Source: Clostridia bacterium
GTDB lineage: Bacteria; Bacillota; Clostridia; Oscillospirales; Acutalibacteraceae
Assembly: GCA_017473165.1 (NCBI GenBank)
Contig: JAFUNA010000022.1
Coordinates: 21,471 to 85,470, forward strand
Direction: 5' to 3'
DNA length: 64,000 nt
The notes beneath the pieces were generated by a model. The model saw only the letters and a list, made by a program, of their open reading frames with translations, made no database searches and had not been told where the DNA came from. A program made the translations under genes and the position numbers. Positions 16,899 through 25,412 of this stretch are shown here, one piece after another (positions within the stretch are counted from its first letter, which is position 1; each line of letters begins with the position of its first letter).

Positions 16899-18581
16899 TT
16901 AATTGTTATTATTAAAATTATTTATCTTATTTTTAAGATTTTCCAGCGGACTTTGAGCCGCGGGCTTATTTTTTTCGGGATTTGAAACCGCAATTTTCAT
17001 TTTTCTGCCCATGACCTCAAAAACGGCTCTTGAAAGCTCTCTTGCATGGGATTCTGTGCAGATAAAATCAAAAAGCGTTGGATTTTCGGAGCTGATAACA
17101 ACTCTGCCGCTCTTTATTGATGCCGTTGAGTCCGCCAAAATTCCGAAAAGAGGAATATCGTATTTCATGACCTTTTCAAGCACATCCGACCAGTTGAGGA
17201 AAGGTCCGTCGGGTACGGGTAAATCATCGTCGGGTGCGTTGGGAATGGGGGGCTTGTCAACGGTTTCGTCAATTTTAACCTGCGGTTTTTCCTCTGCAGG
17301 CTTCGGTGCGGGCTCGGGAGCCGGAGCGGGAGCAGGTGAGGGTGCAGGCTGCGGTTTCGGCTGCTCGGATACAGGTGCACTTGTCGGAGCAGGAGAAGAT
17401 GATGCCGCAACAGGTCGGTTAAGCGAAATTTTTTCAAGCTTATCCTCGATTGCCGAAATTCTGTCCTCAAGTGCGGCGGAAATTCCGTCTGTGCCCGATG
17501 ATGAGGGTGCACACATCTTTATCACAGCTGCTTCAAGCTGAATTTTCTTGTTTGCGGCGTTTTTGATTATCTTTGCGGTCTGCTCGAGAATTTCGATGCA
17601 GGAAAGAATTTTGGAAAGCTTCAGCTCCCCTGCTCTCTGCTTGATTTTCAAAAGCTCGTCCTTTGAGCAGACAATCAGACCTTCGCAGTCGTTGACGGTT
17701 TTTGCAACCATCAGATTGCGGAAATGAAGTGTCAGCTCGGTGCAAAGGCTGTCGATGTCGCAGCTTTCGCTGTGAAGCTTTGAAACAAGCTTCAATGCGT
17801 TGGTGAAATCTCCCGTTGCAACGAATTCCGAGAAGGAGAAAAGGTGAATTGTTCCCGCAATTCCAGCAGCGTCGCTGACCGTCGCTTCGTCTATATCCGT
17901 GCCCATTGCAAAGCATCTGTCGAGAAGCGAAAGGGCATCTCGCATTCCGCCGTCAGCAATTCGGGCAATAAGGCTTGCGGCATTGGGAGTCAGATTTACG
18001 TTTTCCTTTTCGGAAACATACATAAGCCTTGCGGTTATATCCTCGGGAGCAATTCTCTTGAAGTCAAAACGCTGACATCTTGAAAGAATTGTTGAGGGCA
18101 GCTTATGAATTTCCGTTGTTGCGAGGATAAAAATAACGTGTGAGGGAGGTTCTTCAAGGGTTTTCAGAAGGGCATTGAATGCGCCGATTGAAAGCATATG
18201 AACCTCGTCGATGATATAAACTCTGTATTTTGCGTTTGCGGGAGTGAAATTGGCTTCCTCACGCAAATCACGGATGTTGTCAACGCCGTTGTTGCTGGCG
18301 GCATCGATTTCGATAACGTCAAGGATTGCACCGCTGTCAATACCCTTGCAGATTTCGCATTCGTTGCAGGGATTTCCGTCAACGGGAGAAAGGCAGTTGA
18401 CCGCCTTTGAAAGAATTTTTGCACAGGTTGTTTTGCCTGTTCCTCGGGAGCCCGTGAAAAGATAGGCATGAGAAATTCTTCCGCTTTCAAGCTGACTGCG
18501 CAGGGTTTTTGTGACGTGGGGCTGACCGTAGACATCGTTAAAGGTACGGGGACGCCATTTTCTGTAAAGCGCCTGATACAA
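16899..18581 (-). CDS. dnaX: DNA polymerase III gamma/tau subunit
   Basis: The clamp-loader ATPase, 560 residues from the chosen start. It opens (M)YQALYRKWRPRTF, has Walker A GSRGTGKT at 44-51, the zinc-binding cysteines after residue 64 (NPCNECEIC), the DEVHMLS Walker B and the SRC sensor. A Pro/Ala-rich linker of about 50 residues separates the clamp-loader core from the tau C-terminal region. The start is a TTG at 18581 with GGGAG eight bases upstream; a GTG three codons earlier is the alternative, and the longer ORF would run through the SRP RNA. The operon order scr-dnaX-ybaB-recR matches Bacillus. Confidence 0.95.
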   Translation of the reverse strand: MYQALYRKWRPRTFNDVYGQPHVTKTLRSQLESGRISHAYLFTGSRGTGKTTCAKILSKAVNCLSPVDGNPCNECEICKGIDSGAILDVIEIDAASNNGVDNIRDLREEANFTPANAKYRVYIIDEVHMLSIGAFNALLKTLEEPPSHVIFILATTEIHKLPSTILSRCQRFDFKRIAPEDITARLMYVSEKENVNLTPNAASLIARIADGGMRDALSLLDRCFAMGTDIDEATVSDAAGIAGTIHLFSFSEFVATGDFTNALKLVSKLHSESCDIDSLCTELTLHFRNLMVAKTVNDCEGLIVCSKDELLKIKQRAGELKLSKILSCIEILEQTAKIIKNAANKKIQLEAAVIKMCAPSSSGTDGISAALEDRISAIEDKLEKISLNRPVAASSSPAPTSAPVSEQPKPQPAPSPAPAPAPEPAPKPAEEKPQVKIDETVDKPPIPNAPDDDLPVPDGPFLNWSDVLEKVMKYDIPLFGILADSTASIKSGRVVISSENPTLFDFICTESHARELSRAVFEVMGRKMKIAVSNPEKNKPAAQSPLENLKNKINNFNNNN

Positions 18582-18606
18582 TTCTTTCACTCCCTTGAAA
18601 TGATAA

Positions 18607-18614
18607 TAAAAAAA
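18607..18614 (-). terminator. U-tract terminating the SRP RNA
   Basis: Seven T residues on the reverse strand directly follow the closing stem of the SRP RNA. Transcripts reading through would enter dnaX. Confidence 0.7.
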
Positions 18615-18750
18615 CTTTCCCTTAGTCATATGGCGGCAGGCAGACTGTGGCGCACAAGACTGTCCGCTTAATGCTGCTCGGTTCACCCGCCTGACATGGT
18701 TCACGGCGCCCTGTCGCACAGGACCCACCGCCACATGACTAAAGGAAAGC
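18614..18750 (-). ncRNA. ffs: Signal recognition particle RNA (scr/ffs)
   Basis: On the reverse strand the conserved SRP core reads ATGTCAGGCGGGTGAACC then GAGCAGCATTAAG, with the GUCAGG and AGCAGCA internal-loop sequences intact and an apical CGG-GUGAA-CCG loop instead of the common GGAA tetraloop. The ends pair over a long stem: GCTTTCCTTTAGTCATGTGG near 18750-18731 with CCATATGACTAAGGGAAAG near 18632-18614. It is immediately upstream of dnaX, as in Bacillus. A consensus promoter and a U-tract bracket it, so it is an independent transcript. The length of about 135 nt is intermediate, without obvious Alu-domain completeness that I could verify by eye. Confidence 0.9.
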
Positions 18751-18765
18751 TCCGTTCATCAATAT

Positions 18766-18794
18766 ATTATATAATATAATTATTATAATATCAA
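18766..18794 (-). promoter_or_regulatory. Sigma-A promoter of the SRP RNA
   Basis: On the reverse strand TTGATA (18789-18794) and TATAAT (18766-18771) are separated by exactly 17 bp. The predicted start lies a few bases before the SRP RNA stem. Confidence 0.88.
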
Positions 18795-18905
18795 GGGTAA
18801 ATTTTTATTTTTGAGGGATAAATTAAAAAATATGGCTCATTTTCGCAGGAATTTTTCACAAAATCAAATAAAAATGAATATTGTGTTGTAGAGAAAGGAT
18901 TAAAA

Positions 18906-19088
18906 GTAGGGGACGGCGTCCTCGACGTCCCGTGAATTCAGCACGATTTTTCGGGAGGGGTAACCCCTACACTCAAATTGAAATATCACGGTAGGGGCTG
19001 CCTCCCTTTTAAGGGATGGGGACCGCTTGCGGTGGAGGGATTTCTTATCCGCCCGAATAAAATCGGTCATAGGCGGAGCCTATCCGAA
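18906..19088 (+). repeat. Composite hairpin repeat upstream of the 19.2-kb ATPase gene
   Basis: A 65-bp GTAGGGG...CCCCTAC unit (18906-18970) with GGGACG/CGTCCC and CGGGAGGGG pieces is followed by GGTAGGGGCTGCCTCCC, AAGGGATGGGGACCGC, TTGCGGTGGAGGGATTTC and GGTCATAGGCGGAGCCTATCC. The second half recurs at 44.59-44.69 kb. The preceding 18795-18905 stretch is AT-rich and shows nothing further. Confidence 0.75.
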
Positions 19089-19190
19089 ACTCGCCGCAGG
19101 CGAATATCACTTTCGGCAAAGCCGAAATATCACATCGCTTGCGATATATCACACAACGAAGTTGTATATAACATTGCAAAGCAATATTTA
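19089..19190 (+). repeat. ATATCAC hairpin array, copy 1
   Basis: Five small hairpins in series: CGCC-GCA-GGCG, TTTCGGCAAAGCCGAAA, ATCGCTTGCGAT, CAAC-GAA-GTTG and ATTGCAAAGCAAT, separated by ATATCAC, ATATCACA, ATATCACA and ATATAACA. The last hairpin ends three bases before the GGGAGGAAG Shine-Dalgarno of the gene at 19205, so the array would form most of its 5' leader. Confidence 0.85.
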
Positions 19191-19204
19191 CGGGAGGAAG
19201 ATAT

Positions 19205-20290
19205 ATGTACGAAGCTTATTTTCTCGGGTCAAGCGGCAAAAACGGATTTTTCTCATGCTTTTCACAGCTGACGCCGAAAATCGAAGGACAGTATACCTAT
19301 ATCATCAAAGGCGGTCCGGGTACGGGCAAATCAACGCTGATGCGTAAAATCGCCGATGAAATGGAGAAAAAAGACATCAACTGCGAAAGAATTTTCTGCT
19401 CCTCTGACCCCGATTCTCTTGACGGAGTTATTTTTCCGTCGCTTCGGGTCAGCATTTGTGACGGCACGTCACCCCACACTCTCGACCCCGATTATCCGGG
19501 CGCAACGGGAGAAATCGTCAACCTCGGGGAGTGCTGGGACAAGAAAAAAATCTATGAAAACAAAGAGAAAATTATTGAGCTGACGGATAAAAACAAAGCC
19601 TGCCACAAACGCAGCAGGCGGTTTATTGAATCTGCATTTTCAGTTTTCGGCGACGGCGAAAAAATCTGCCGTGACGCTCTTGACGAAAACCGTCTTATCC
19701 GTTACGCATCAAGGGTTTCGGCTCGTCACATCAAAAAGCCGTCGGGCAGGGTCGGGCTTGAAAAAATCAGATTGCTCGACGCAATTACGCCCAAGGGATA
19801 TTATTTTCTTTCCGAAACGGCGGAGTCGCTTTGCAGCGAAAAAATCGTTTTTGAGGACAGCTTCGGAGTTGCGGCGGCAAAGGTTATTGCCGAAATCCGC
19901 TCCTATGCCCTCGCATCGGGCTTTTCGGTTATTTCAAGCCCGTCGGTTTCAAACGACAACGAAATCCGCCATATTATCATAAAAGAATTATCTCTCGGCT
20001 TTTTTACTGCCGACAAGCTCTGCAATCTTGAAATTCAGCCAACAAAAACGGTTTCTCTGCGTCGGTTTTATTCCGCCGACATACTTGCCGCCCACAAGGC
20101 ACGGCTTGCATTTTCTTCAAAAGCGGCAAAAGAGCTGCTTGACGAGGCGGTCTGTGCACTCAAAATTGCAAAATCCGTTCATGACGATTTGGAAAAATGC
20201 TATATCGATGCCATGGACTACGGAAAAATTTCCGAAATCGGGAAATCCCTTTCCGAAAGAATATGGCAGAGCGAATGGTGGAGCGATTAG
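19205..20290 (+). CDS. P-loop ATPase (PRK06851-like)
   Basis: A 361-residue soluble protein with Walker A GGPGTGKST at 36-44 (KGGPGTGKSTLMRKIA). It resembles a Firmicute family of uncharacterised ATPases (PRK06851-like) that I recognise by the GSSGKNGFFSCF start and the P-loop context; the biological role is unknown. A strong GGGAGGAAG precedes the ATG. Its 3' end overlaps the convergent PLC-like gene by four bases. A hairpin array forms the upstream leader. Confidence 0.65.
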   Translation: MYEAYFLGSSGKNGFFSCFSQLTPKIEGQYTYIIKGGPGTGKSTLMRKIADEMEKKDINCERIFCSSDPDSLDGVIFPSLRVSICDGTSPHTLDPDYPGATGEIVNLGECWDKKKIYENKEKIIELTDKNKACHKRSRRFIESAFSVFGDGEKICRDALDENRLIRYASRVSARHIKKPSGRVGLEKIRLLDAITPKGYYFLSETAESLCSEKIVFEDSFGVAAAKVIAEIRSYALASGFSVISSPSVSNDNEIRHIIIKELSLGFFTADKLCNLEIQPTKTVSLRRFYSADILAAHKARLAFSSKAAKELLDEAVCALKIAKSVHDDLEKCYIDAMDYGKISEIGKSLSERIWQSEWWSD

Positions 20291-21177
20291 CGGAGTGAGC
20301 TTTCGTATTTGCCGATGAGCTCGTTTTTAACAATGCCCTTAAGCAGGTTAAGCTTCAGAATCAGAGCTGCCTTTGAGGTGTCGGCAGTCATGAAATCGCC
20401 CGCAACAATGTTAACCTTGCGGAGCTTTTCGGGGTCTTTGGCGATATCCGAAATAATCTGCGGGAAATAGGGCTTGCTCATTCTTTCAAGGTCGTCGGGG
20501 AAATTTGTCATGCCGTTATCCGTGCCGGGGTTGGGAGTCTGCTGGGTCTGAAACCAGAAAAATCCGTCAATATTCAAGTCAAAATATTTGAGAATTTCCT
20601 TTGCAAATTTATCGGGTCGCAGACCGTAAACCTTGGCATCCCAGGGGTCGGGCATGGGGCAGTCGCAGCTGTAGTCATATTCTTTATTTTTGTTGATAAT
20701 TATATACTTTTTGCCCGATTTTCTTATATCGCCCATAGTTACGTCGCATATATTTTCAAAGTCGGTGAAGGCATATTTTTCGGGTGAAAGATATTCTCTT
20801 ATCAATCGGCTGGTTTCGTCGGAATTGCCCTTATATTTAAGCGTAATCGGTCCGACCTTCTGATTCATATAGGTCTTAATTCCGAAAATGAAAAATTCAT
20901 CGGATTCTGCCAGAATCGCTTTGAGATTTTCAAAGGCACATTTTGCAGGCATACCCTTGGCTAGACCGTGGGCAACGATAAGCTTGCCGTCTTTTGTCAT
21001 TTTGAGACGGATGTCAAAGAAACGGACACCGCATTTATACTGCTCATAGAAAGAGCCCTTCTGGCATTCCGCAAATCTTATCATGCCCATTGTTCCCGAG
21101 TTATGGGAGCCGGGCATAGCAATTTTAGTTATTTTGGCATCGTCTTTTATATAGGACATCCAGTTTTCGTAAAACAT
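20287..21177 (-). CDS. PI-PLC-like phosphodiesterase
   Basis: A 296-residue protein with the X-domain signature of bacterial phosphatidylinositol-specific phospholipase C: MPGSHNSGT with His25, FFDIRL with Asp55 and Arg57, and VAHG with His70. These two histidines are the expected acid/base pair and are present. There is no signal peptide or lipobox, whereas secreted PI-PLCs have one, so it may act inside the cell or be released by lysis. The substrate is unknown. It lies three bases downstream of the RlmI-type methyltransferase and is probably in the same transcript. Confidence 0.75.
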   Translation of the reverse strand: MFYENWMSYIKDDAKITKIAMPGSHNSGTMGMIRFAECQKGSFYEQYKCGVRFFDIRLKMTKDGKLIVAHGLAKGMPAKCAFENLKAILAESDEFFIFGIKTYMNQKVGPITLKYKGNSDETSRLIREYLSPEKYAFTDFENICDVTMGDIRKSGKKYIIINKNKEYDYSCDCPMPDPWDAKVYGLRPDKFAKEILKYFDLNIDGFFWFQTQQTPNPGTDNGMTNFPDDLERMSKPYFPQIISDIAKDPEKLRKVNIVAGDFMTADTSKAALILKLNLLKGIVKNELIGKYESSLR

Positions 21178-21180
21178 AGC

Positions 21181-22404
21181 TTACACCACCTGAAAAATAT
21201 AGAATTTAAGATAATCCGTTTCGGGAACATTCCAGAGAATCGGATGGTCACGGCATTGCTGACGCACCTCGATTTGCTTGAGCTGTACGCCTGCATCGGC
21301 GGCGGCGGAATGGAGCATCTTAACAAAAAGCTCGTTGTTCATGAAATGGGAGCAGGAGCAGGTTGCAAGGTAGCCGCCCCGTGGAAGGAGCTTCATTGCA
21401 CGGTAGTTGATTTCCTTGTAGCCCCTCTCCGCACCCTTAACGGTTTTGCGGCTTTTGGTGAATGCAGGCGGGTCGAGAATAATGAAATCATAGGGCTTTC
21501 CGCCTTTTGCCTCAAGCTCGGGGAGCAGGTCAAAAACATCGGCGGCAAGGAAATCCATTCTGCCGTCAAGACCGTTGCGGACTGCGTTTTCCCTTGCCAT
21601 TTCAACTGCAGTTTTCGAAACATCAACGGCGGTTACTCTTTCAGCACCGCCCATTGCGGCGTTGAGAGCGAATGAGCCCGTGTGAGTGAAGCAGTCGAGC
21701 ACCCTTTTGCCCTTTGCGAGCTGTGCAACGGTGAGTCGGTTATATTTCTGGTCAAGGAAAAAGCCTGTTTTCTGACCGTTTTCAACATCAACAAGATATT
21801 TTATTCCGTTTTCGGTGATTTCGGTAACGGCGGAATCGGGGTGGGGAATGGGCTCATACCAGCCCTTGTATTCCTCAAGACCCTCAAGCTTGCGGATTGC
21901 AACGTCATTACGCTCAAAAAGACCGCTGATTTCCTGCCCGTCGTCACGGAGAATTTTCACAAGGGTTGTGTAAATCATGTCCTTGATTTTTTCCATGCCG
22001 TAGGAGAGCACCTGCGTGACGATGATATCGGAAAATCTGTCAACCGTCAGACCCGGCAGACCGTCAGCCTCGCCGAAAACAAGTCGGCAGCATGAAAAAT
22101 CGCTGCCCATAACGGTTTTGCGGTAGTCGATTGCATATTTGAGGCGTCTTTCCCAGAAAGCGGGAGAAAAATTATCGTTTGCATTGGTTGAGAGCACACG
22201 GACACGGATTTTGCTGTTTTCGCTCAAAAAACCCGTGCCGAGATATGAGCCCTTTTGTGAAAGAACGTCAACAAGACAGCCGTTTTCAAATTCGCCGAAG
22301 GAGTCGGTTATTTCGGCGTCATAGACCCACGGATGACCCTTTTTGAGGGCAGCCTCCGCTTTTTTGGTGACGGTTACGATGGGGTAGTTTCGTTTGGATT
22401 TCAT
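21181..22404 (-). CDS. rlmI: 23S rRNA methyltransferase, RlmI/RlmL-type class I SAM enzyme
   Basis: A 407-residue protein with an N-terminal PUA domain (starting KKAEAALKKGHPWVYDAEI), a central EEHGI-like domain and a C-terminal Rossmann methyltransferase with VLDCFTHTGSFALNAAMGGA and the catalytic-loop FIILDPPAF. RlmI methylates a cytosine in 23S rRNA in E. coli; the exact site here is inferred. The ATG lies upstream of the PLC-like gene with a three-base gap between the two. Confidence 0.85.
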   Translation of the reverse strand: MKSKRNYPIVTVTKKAEAALKKGHPWVYDAEITDSFGEFENGCLVDVLSQKGSYLGTGFLSENSKIRVRVLSTNANDNFSPAFWERRLKYAIDYRKTVMGSDFSCCRLVFGEADGLPGLTVDRFSDIIVTQVLSYGMEKIKDMIYTTLVKILRDDGQEISGLFERNDVAIRKLEGLEEYKGWYEPIPHPDSAVTEITENGIKYLVDVENGQKTGFFLDQKYNRLTVAQLAKGKRVLDCFTHTGSFALNAAMGGAERVTAVDVSKTAVEMARENAVRNGLDGRMDFLAADVFDLLPELEAKGGKPYDFIILDPPAFTKSRKTVKGAERGYKEINYRAMKLLPRGGYLATCSCSHFMNNELFVKMLHSAAADAGVQLKQIEVRQQCRDHPILWNVPETDYLKFYIFQVV

Positions 22405-22489
22405 AGTTTTACCACTTTCGGTTGAATTTATATTGATTATAATAACATGATATAAGCTGTATTGTCAATTTTATATTTATTACGGCGGC

Positions 22490-22598
22490 TTGGGTCAAGC
22501 CGCCCTACAACTCGCCGCAGGCGAAAATCACTTTTGCGAAAGCAAAAATATCACATCGCTTGCGATATATAACACGGCGGCATAAGCCGTATATCACT
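22490..22598 (+). repeat. ATATCAC hairpin array, copy 2
   Basis: A GGCGGCTTGGGTCAAGCCGCC hairpin (22481-22501 region) leads into CGCC-GCA-GGCG, TTTTGC-GAAA-GCAAAA, ATCGCTTGCGAT and GGCATAAGCC, with AAATCAC, ATATCACA and ATATAACA spacers. It lies between two leftward genes and runs antisense to them, ending at the terminator of the lipoprotein gene. Confidence 0.85.
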
Positions 22599-22630
22599 AA
22601 AAAAGCACCCTGCGTTTGCAGAGTGCTTTC
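22599..22630 (-). terminator. Terminator of the lipoprotein gene
   Basis: AAAGCACCCTGC and GCAGAGTGCTTT pair around GTTT, with a six-base U-tract on the reverse strand and T-rich sequence on the forward strand. Confidence 0.88.
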
Positions 22631-22637
22631 TGTTTGA

Positions 22638-23522
22638 TTATTCAGCTGCTGCGGTTGTTGCGTTGGGGTCGGTTCTGTCGATTGTGTATCTGATTGCGTT
22701 TCTGTAACGGAACTGAACGGGAACCGTGCCCATGTCTGCGAGTGAACCTGTGCCTGTTACTTCTGTTTTAACGTCGATAACCTTAACGTATTCGATTGAA
22801 GTAACCTCGTCGGTTTCTCTGTTTGCCTGAATGATAATCTGGCAGTCATTGTATGTAAGAGTGGGCTGTGCAACGGTGAGATATTTTTCAGCCTTCTTGA
22901 ACTCGGTCATAACATCGTCGATGCTGCCCATGTCATATGCCTTTTCGATTGTTGCGGGAAGAGCGGGGCTCTTGAGAGTGAGGGTAATTGTTCTGAAAAG
23001 ACCGTCGTCAACGCAGGTTGCGCTTTCAACGTCTGCAAGTGTGAGTGCACTTACATATTCAGCACCCTTTACGGGCATGAATGCAACAAGGTCATCGCCG
23101 TATTCTGCGGTTGCACCGTCGTTGTGGAGCATATAGCTGTCAAGAGTGTTGATTGCAGCGTTGACATAATCGTTTTCGCTCATTGCGATGTCGTTGCCTT
23201 CTGCATCCTTTGACTTGCCGATGCTCTTATCCTGGCTCATTTCAACCTTTGCCTTAACGCCCTTGATTTCGTTGACGTGAAGGTTGAAATAATCAAAGAT
23301 TGTTGCTGTGTTTGCGGCAAGTGCCTCGGGTGAATAGGTTGTGTCTGTGATAACGTTGCTTTCCTCGTCAACGCTTGAGGTGATGTCTGTGGGGAGAGGA
23401 GTTTTAACGTTGACAACTGTTGTTGTTTCGCCCTCTTCCTCTGTAGACGAGCAGCCTGCAAACGCAAAAACAAGTGAGAAAATGAGAACAACGCTTATAA
23501 TTGCCGAAATTGTCTTTTTCAT
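22638..23522 (-). CDS. Secreted lipoprotein of unknown function
   Basis: A 294-residue protein with a classical lipoprotein signal: MKKTISAIISVVLIFSLVF then a FAGC lipobox with Cys24. The mature part has a Glu/Thr-rich tether followed by a globular region with no motif I recognise. It is monocistronic: a strong terminator follows, and the upstream 170 bp contains an AAGGAGA Shine-Dalgarno and an AT-rich stretch. Some clostridial lipoproteins of this size are substrate-binding proteins, but there is no transporter nearby, so I assign no function. Confidence 0.8.
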   Translation of the reverse strand: MKKTISAIISVVLIFSLVFAFAGCSSTEEEGETTTVVNVKTPLPTDITSSVDEESNVITDTTYSPEALAANTATIFDYFNLHVNEIKGVKAKVEMSQDKSIGKSKDAEGNDIAMSENDYVNAAINTLDSYMLHNDGATAEYGDDLVAFMPVKGAEYVSALTLADVESATCVDDGLFRTITLTLKSPALPATIEKAYDMGSIDDVMTEFKKAEKYLTVAQPTLTYNDCQIIIQANRETDEVTSIEYVKVIDVKTEVTGTGSLADMGTVPVQFRYRNAIRYTIDRTDPNATTAAAE

Positions 23523-23692
23523 TTAAGTAAATCTCCTTTCGCAGGCGGAATTTTCCGCACTTGGCGATGATAATAGAATCATTATATCACAAAGGCTCAT
23601 AAATTTCAGCCAAAAAATTACAAAAGAATAATTTTTGTTAATTTCGGAAAAATTGAGCCGTTTGCTTTGTAGAAAATGCACAAGAAAAAATC

Positions 23693-24958
23693 TTATACGT
23701 TCAGACCCTTTTCGTCAAACAGGAACAGAGTTTCAAGGCAGATGTCAAGACCTGCTTCAAGAGTTTTCATGTCAAGATTTTCGTGGGTATCAAGTCTTGT
23801 GTGGTAATAGCGTGCGGGAGCGGGGTCCATTGCGGAAAATGCGGTTGCTTTGATGCCTGCCTGCGAAAAAGCGGCGGCATCGGTTGAGCCGAGGGAAACT
23901 GTTCTGTAGGGGATATCGTAGCCTGCGATTTTTCCGCCTTCCTTGAGAAGCTTTGAAGCCTCGCCGTCATTCTTTACAAGACCCGACATATCCTTATTAT
24001 ATACGCCCATGAAGTCGAAGTCACGGATGGTATCGAGAGCAATAACAACGGTTTCAACGTCGGAAAACTCGTTGGCATGAGCCTTGCAGAAAGCTTTTGA
24101 GCCGCGAAGACCCGTTTCCTCCGAGCCCGTGCAGATTGCCATAACCTCGGTGTTTTCAAAGGTGATTTCGTTGTCCTGAAGGAATTTGAGGATTGCGAGA
24201 GAAGTGAAGCAGCCCGAAAGGTCGTCATTTGCGCCCTCAACAACAAGCTTGCCGTTGCACATGAAAATTACGGGAATAAAGAAGATGTTGCAGCCGAGAA
24301 GAACATAGCTTAAAACGTCAACGGTGAAGGTTGCTGTGAATGCGGGGTCGATTGTTGACTTAACGGTTGTAAGAATGCTGATTACGGTGCAGTAAACAAG
24401 ACCTGCAATTGCACCGCCGAGAACGGTTATGAGAAGCTTGGGGCCGCCGAGATAGCTGTATCTCCATTCCTTAACCGAGTCGGCATGACCGGTGAAAACG
24501 ATGCGGCGTTTAACCTCACCCGTGGGCTTGCGGATGCCGTAGGTATTATATGATGTTGCCTTCGGAGTGAATTTATCGAGAGTCTGTTTATAGAAAAGGA
24601 ATTCGGTGATGCCGAAAAACAGGCTGATAACCGAAAAAACAACGGGCACATAGAAAAGATACGGAATGTCAAAAAACTGACCGAGGAAGAATACGATGGT
24701 TGAAACAATCATCATCACGCCCGCCATGGGAATCCAGCCCATGAATGCCTTGGGATGAACGGTGAAAGACTCGATTTTAACGTCGTCGCAGCAGGTTTTG
24801 AGCTCCTCCGACATATATTCGATTCCTTTTTTCTCCGCCTCGGAGCCCGAATATCTGGGACCGATTTCCTTGCACACTTTCTTGATGCTTCTTGCGGCAT
24901 AGTTTGTATACATACGCCGTGTTGACGGATAATTTTTTACGCTTTCGCTTGCTTTCAC
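23693..24958 (-). CDS. Membrane-embedded M28-family metallopeptidase
   Basis: A 421-residue zinc aminopeptidase-like protein. Putative ligands and catalytic residues are all visible: HAD with His158 and Asp160, ANDD with Asp245, SEETG with Glu280/281, Asp309 in ALDT, and His386 in YYHTRLD. Two hydrophobic hairpins are unusual: residues about 75-122 before the first ligand, and about 172-234 between HAD and ANDD, so membrane segments interrupt the peptidase fold. I chose the GTG at 24958, with AAAGGAG nine bases upstream, over an ATG 23 codons earlier that lies before this Shine-Dalgarno. The substrate is unknown. Confidence 0.8.
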   Translation of the reverse strand: MKASESVKNYPSTRRMYTNYAARSIKKVCKEIGPRYSGSEAEKKGIEYMSEELKTCCDDVKIESFTVHPKAFMGWIPMAGVMMIVSTIVFFLGQFFDIPYLFYVPVVFSVISLFFGITEFLFYKQTLDKFTPKATSYNTYGIRKPTGEVKRRIVFTGHADSVKEWRYSYLGGPKLLITVLGGAIAGLVYCTVISILTTVKSTIDPAFTATFTVDVLSYVLLGCNIFFIPVIFMCNGKLVVEGANDDLSGCFTSLAILKFLQDNEITFENTEVMAICTGSEETGLRGSKAFCKAHANEFSDVETVVIALDTIRDFDFMGVYNKDMSGLVKNDGEASKLLKEGGKIAGYDIPYRTVSLGSTDAAAFSQAGIKATAFSAMDPAPARYYHTRLDTHENLDMKTLEAGLDICLETLFLFDEKGLNV

Positions 24959-25051
24959 TAAAAGCAACTCCTTTCGAGGGCTTTCCCCTGTAACATTTTT
25001 ATTAATAATGCGGTTTTTATTTGACAACCGCTGAATTTCGGATTAAAATTA

Positions 25052-25375
25052 AGTGCAGAATGCAGAGTGAAGAGTGAAGAGTTAAGGGTCACTTAATATA
25101 AGTGAATAGTTAAAAGTGAATAGTGAATAGTTAAGGGTCTGCGACACAATTATATTTAATTGAGCGTGTAGGGGTTGGCGACTCGACAACCCGGGCAAGC
25201 TAAAGGCTTGCAATAAATTTTGTTATGCACCTGACGGTGCATTCGGGACGTTGAGGTCACCGTCCCCTACAGCTGAAATAAGATTTCACGGTTACAATCG
25301 GTCATAGGCGAAGCCTATCCGACACTTTGCACTTACAACTTTGAACTTTGCACTTAACACAAAGATTCCTTTTAA
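25052..25375 (-). repeat. Composite nested repeat upstream of the VanY-like gene, containing 103-bp unit copy 2
   Basis: The 103-bp unit occupies 25168-25270 in reverse orientation. It is flanked on the left by GTGAATAGTTAA-type runs and GGGTCTGCGAC, and on the right by GGTCATAGGCGAAGCCTATCC and ACTTTGCACTT. The whole block is the reverse complement of the block at 32711-33003. It fills the 454-bp gap before vanY-like and ends about 40 bp from its start codon. Confidence 0.85.
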
Positions 25376-25412
25376 CTCTTTATTATTCAAAAAAAGAAAA
25401 CGAGGTATAGAA

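Noticed and set aside
19089-19190. Riboswitch or T-box upstream of the 19.2-kb ATPase
   Set aside because: The leader is explained by the ATATCAC hairpin array, which also occurs where no gene follows; no known aptamer or T-box core (AGGGTGG-type) is present.
22490-22598. Hairpin array as the terminator of the lipoprotein gene
   Set aside because: A separate strong hairpin with U-tract lies between the gene and the array, so the array is not needed for termination.
25341-25412. Upstream ATG for the VanY-like protein
   Set aside because: It falls in and just after the intergenic repeat and would place 24 polar residues before the membrane helix; the ATG at 25413 has a Shine-Dalgarno site.
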